Shown: one piece after another, positions 6,406 through 7,459 of the stretch
Position numbering within the stretch: the stretch's first letter is position 1
Layout: the number at the start of each line of letters is the position of its first letter
NCBI GenBank assembly: GCA_029263945.1
Contig: JARIDM010000063.1
Location: 1-7,459, forward strand
DNA length: 7,459 nt
Direction of reading: 5' to 3'
Origin: Sporosarcina sp.
Lineage (GTDB): Bacteria; Bacillota; Bacilli; Bacillales_A; Planococcaceae
Notes under the pieces: model-generated
What the model was told of the DNA's origin: nothing
The model's database searches: none
The model's input: only the letters and a program-made list of their open reading frames with translations
Translations under genes and position numbers: made by a program

Positions 6406-6489
6406 ATGTCAATTTTCGAATCATTGATGTTCGCAGTAACATTTGCAGCATTAGTTGTAGCGATATTGTCATTCAATCAAAAAAAATAA
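6406..6489 (+). CDS. Small hydrophobic type I toxin (putative holin-like toxin, BsrG/TxpA-like)
   Basis: A 27-residue peptide beginning MSIFESLMFAVTF and ending SFNQKK. The pattern matches the putative holin-like toxin group and the BsrG/TxpA/YonT-type toxins of Bacilli: an N-terminal Ser/Thr-x-Phe/Tyr-Glu-Ser-Leu-Met, one hydrophobic helix (about residues 8-23), then a basic Lys tail. Such peptides insert into the membrane and harm or arrest the cell when their antisense RNA is lost. Evidence for a real locus is strong from context: a structured leader, its own terminator at 6571-6604, and a complete antisense transcription unit overlapping its 3' end. The start could also be GTG 6400 (two extra residues). 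No clear Shine-Dalgarno sequence is visible at normal spacing; GTGGG (6389-6393) is the nearest and is buried in a hairpin. The stop codon TAA (6487-6489) lies inside the antitoxin terminator stem. Confidence 0.85.
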   Translation: MSIFESLMFAVTFAALVVAILSFNQKK

Positions 6490-6523
6490 CCCATCCTTGA
6501 GTTAGCGGCTCAGATGGGTTATT
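6479..6523 (-). terminator. Minus-strand terminator of the antitoxin RNA
   Basis: The 11-bp stem (6485-6495 with 6513-6523, core AACCCATC/GATGGGTT) continues through a 2-base bulge into TGAG/CTCA (6498-6501, 6509-6512). On the minus strand it is followed by U8, from A8 at 6479-6486. There is no T run on the plus side, so orientation is clear. It overlaps the toxin stop codon. Confidence 0.92.
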
Positions 6524-6570
6524 ACTACCAAGAATAGCTGTCTACCTTTGAAGGGACCTGCTATTGTATT

Positions 6571-6604
6571 GACTGTTCGATACCTACATCGAGCAGTCTT
6601 TTTT
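6571..6604 (+). terminator. Terminator of the toxin mRNA
   Basis: A 10-bp stem, GACTGTTCGA (6571-6580) with TCGAGCAGTC (6589-6598) including one U-G pair, has an 8-base loop and is followed by T6 (6599-6604). It ends a toxin mRNA of roughly 315-325 nt. Its mirror image forms the 5' hairpin of the antisense RNA. Confidence 0.92.
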
Positions 6605-6626
6605 ATTCTATTCATAATCTACTTAT

Positions 6627-6655
6627 ATTATACAATTTGTATGGTGATATGACAA
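6627..6655 (-). promoter_or_regulatory. Sigma-A promoter of the antitoxin RNA
   Basis: Read on the minus strand, -35 TTGTCA (6655-6650) and -10 TATAAT (6632-6627) are spaced exactly 17 bases apart. The predicted start is near 6620. It is closer to consensus than the toxin promoter, as expected for an antitoxin RNA made in excess. Confidence 0.9.
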
Positions 6656-6833
6656 GGAAACCAAGATGTGCCTGTGAAAAAGTAAATGACTACAAATAGT
6701 TATGGATCAAACTTAATTGAACCTGAATTCTGTTTTCTAATAGGATTACACAAGAAAGAAACCATAACTTTAGGCATACGGCTGAAGTTGACTTATTCTA
6801 TCAATCTCGGTCAAAAGAGTACCGCTACTTCAA

Positions 6834-6850
6834 TCACTTGCGATAAGTGG
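6834..6850 (+). repeat. Candidate left-end hairpin of the IS605-like element
   Basis: CACTT (6835-6839) and AAGTG (6845-6849) form a 5-bp stem, with an added T-G pair at 6834/6850, around the loop GCGAT. It lies about 100 bases before tnpA, where TnpA-recognised left-end hairpins usually occur. Short, so only suggestive. Confidence 0.35.
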
Positions 6851-6887
6851 TCGGGTGAATTTTGACTTGCGAATGCAACAGCTTTAA

Positions 6888-6916
6888 TTGCTTCTCTTTT
6901 GGCACTTTGGTATAAT
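6888..6916 (+). promoter_or_regulatory. Promoter of tnpA
   Basis: TTGCTT (6888-6893), a 17-base spacer and a perfect TATAAT (6911-6916) preceded by TGG, an extended -10. The start of transcription should be near 6922, 28 bases before the tnpA ATG. Confidence 0.8.
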
Positions 6917-6949
6917 CAGTCTTATAGGCAAGAAAGGGCTGTTTTTCAT

Positions 6950-7345
6950 ATGAAGCTTGACAATAATAATCATTCAGTGTTCAGTCTAAATTACCACTTA
7001 GTCTTAGTTATTAAATATCGTAAAAAGGTACTTAGTGAACCGATTTCCGAGTTTGCAAGAGATATGTTTATCACACTCGGTGAAAGATATCATATTACCT
7101 TACTAGAGTGGAACGATGACGCGGATCATGTTCACGTCTTGTTTAAAACACATCCTAAAACCGAACTAACTAAGTTTTTGAATGCGTATAAGAGTGCAAG
7201 CTCTCGTATGATAAAGAAAGAGTTTCCCGAAGTGAAATCAAAGTTATGGAAAGAACACTTCTGGTCGAAAGGCTTCTGCCTTTTAACAACTGGTGGCGTA
7301 ACGATAGATGTTGTCAAAGAATACATACAAAAACAAGGAGAATAA
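6950..7345 (+). CDS. tnpA: IS200/IS605-family HUH (Y1) transposase TnpA
   Basis: A 131-residue REP-type single-strand transposase. The HUH metal site is HVH (residues 60-62, in DADHVHVLF), and the catalytic tyrosine is Tyr125 in VVKEYIQKQ. Other family features are the N-terminal SLNYHLVLVIKYRKKVL and KLWKEHFWSKGFCLLTTGG. It works as a dimer, cutting and joining single-stranded DNA at hairpin-marked ends through a 5'-phosphotyrosine link. Length is normal and no frameshift or lost catalytic residue is seen, so it may be active. I chose ATG 6950, preceded by AAAGGG (6933-6938); an upstream in-frame TTG at 6899 lies inside the promoter. Its TAA overlaps the ribosome binding site of tnpB, 12 bases upstream of the tnpB ATG. 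Confidence 0.95.
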   Translation: MKLDNNNHSVFSLNYHLVLVIKYRKKVLSEPISEFARDMFITLGERYHITLLEWNDDADHVHVLFKTHPKTELTKFLNAYKSASSRMIKKEFPEVKSKLWKEHFWSKGFCLLTTGGVTIDVVKEYIQKQGE

Positions 7346-7357
7346 GGAGGTGTTGAC

Positions 7358-7459
7358 ATGTCTGTTATTCATAAAGGCTTCAAATTTAGATTGTATCCCA
7401 CAAAAGAACAGGAAGTACTCATTGCGAAAACAATAGGCTCTAGTCGTTTTGTATTCAAT
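7358..7459 (+). CDS. tnpB: N-terminus of TnpB, RNA-guided nuclease of the IS605 family (cut by window end)
   Basis: The first 34 codons of a gene that continues beyond the window. The peptide, with FKFRLYPTKEQEVLIAKTI followed by SSRFVFN, is the conserved N-terminal helix-turn-helix segment of IS605 OrfB/TnpB. TnpB proteins are RuvC-type nucleases guided by an RNA made from the right end of the element and are ancestral to Cas12. An excellent ribosome binding site (TAAGGAGGT, 7343-7351) ends 6 bases before the ATG and overlaps the tnpA stop. Whether the RuvC domain and the guide RNA are intact cannot be seen here. Confidence 0.93.
   Translation, partial: MSVIHKGFKFRLYPTKEQEVLIAKTIGSSRFVFN

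Larger units (their letters stand above)
6294..6504 (+). repeat. Long-range inverted repeat joining both ends of the toxin mRNA
   Basis: TAACTCAAGGGTGG (6294-6307) is complementary to CCATCCTTGAGTTA (6491-6504) over 14 bp with a single G-U pair. In the toxin mRNA this would join the extreme 5' end to the region just after the stop codon. The two arms are about 180 bases apart, so this is an RNA-level interaction rather than a local hairpin. Confidence 0.75.
6479..6620 (-). ncRNA. Antisense RNA antitoxin (RatA/SR4-like arrangement)
   Basis: A minus-strand transcript of about 140 nt is defined by a consensus promoter (6655-6627) and a strong minus-strand terminator (6523-6479). It is complementary to the last few codons and the whole 3' untranslated region of the toxin mRNA, about 125 bp of overlap. 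Internal structure includes a 5' stem-loop (6598-6571), a central hairpin with arms 6533-6538 and 6560-6565 and an inner CCTT/AAGG, and the terminator. In TxpA/RatA and BsrG/SR4 a 3'-overlapping antisense RNA triggers RNase III cleavage and mRNA decay. The same mechanism is inferred here. No protein is encoded by it. Confidence 0.85.
6834..7459 (+). mobile_element. Left part of an IS200/IS605-family insertion sequence
   Basis: tnpA and the beginning of tnpB lie in tandem in the same direction, the IS605 arrangement. The element runs past the window end, so its right end is not seen. The left end is not exactly determinable: these elements have no terminal inverted repeats or target duplications but carry subterminal hairpins recognised by TnpA. 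The best candidate is the hairpin at 6834-6850, preceded by a smaller one (AGTA 6818-6821 with TACT 6826-6829), so the boundary is probably somewhere in 6660-6830. Between the antitoxin promoter and this point (6656-6833) I see no gene. Confidence 0.8.

Noticed and set aside
6140..6472. Minus-strand open frame of 110 codons across the toxin leader
   Set aside because: It runs antisense through the structured leader and toxin gene, has no ribosome binding site, and its composition follows the complementary RNA structures. The antitoxin RNA ends before reaching it.
6698..6769. Inverted repeat AGTTATGG (6698-6705) and CCATAACT (6762-6769)
   Set aside because: Eight bases with 56 between, no extension or associated signal; could be chance in AT-rich DNA. 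It might matter only if the IS left end proves to lie here.
6899..6949. N-terminal extension of TnpA from TTG 6899
   Set aside because: It would lie within the TATAAT promoter; ATG 6950 gives the normal family N-terminus.
7132..7359. Minus-strand open frame opposite the end of tnpA
   Set aside because: It is a complement of the transposase coding sequence with no independent support.
1..7459. CRISPR array, tRNA or rRNA genes
   Set aside because: No regularly spaced repeats and no tRNA or rRNA landmarks seen on either strand.

Overview
The window looks like chromosomal DNA of a low-to-moderate GC Gram-positive bacterium of the class Bacilli. The signs are strong AAGGAGG-type ribosome binding sites, TTG and GTG starts, textbook TTGACA-17-TATACT promoters, U-tailed terminators, a Bacillus-type small hydrophobic toxin and an IS200/IS605 element. 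Genus cannot be assigned from the sequence alone.

Region 1 (1-209) is the 3' end of an unrecognised gene closed by a strong rho-independent terminator. Region 2 (248-4982) is a compact four-gene operon with its own sigma-A promoter and a dyad-rich operator. It encodes a TetR-family regulator, a GH1 beta-glycosidase, a sulfatase with the Cys-type formylglycine motif and no signal peptide, and a GPH-family cation:sugar symporter. The genes overlap or nearly abut. The simplest reading is a pathway that imports an intact sulfated glycoside, then removes the sulfate and hydrolyses the beta-glycosidic bond inside the cell, with transcription controlled by a ligand-responsive TetR repressor. The GH1 active site has the Glu-Trp pair of enzymes acting on unphosphorylated sugars, which fits a symporter rather than a PTS. 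The true substrate is unknown.

Region 3 (5031-5923) is a stand-alone gene for a cytoplasmic-looking protein with FG-GAP/VCBS-like calcium-loop motifs, possibly with a mother-cell sporulation promoter, followed by a terminator. Region 4 (5924-6265) holds no intact gene, but the remains of a small ORF broken by two frameshifts can be read.

Region 5 (6266-6655) is the most notable hidden element: a type I toxin-antitoxin locus. A 27-residue membrane toxin of the holin-like/BsrG-TxpA type is encoded on the plus strand after a highly structured leader. A complete minus-strand unit (perfectly spaced promoter, about 140 nt, U8-tailed terminator) makes an antisense RNA that overlaps the 3' half of the toxin mRNA. 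The 5' end of the toxin mRNA is also complementary over 14 bp to the stop-codon region, suggesting hok/fst-like fold-back inhibition.

Region 6 (about 6834 to the window end) is the left part of an IS200/IS605-family element with a HUH transposase gene (tnpA) under its own promoter and the start of tnpB, which runs out of the window.
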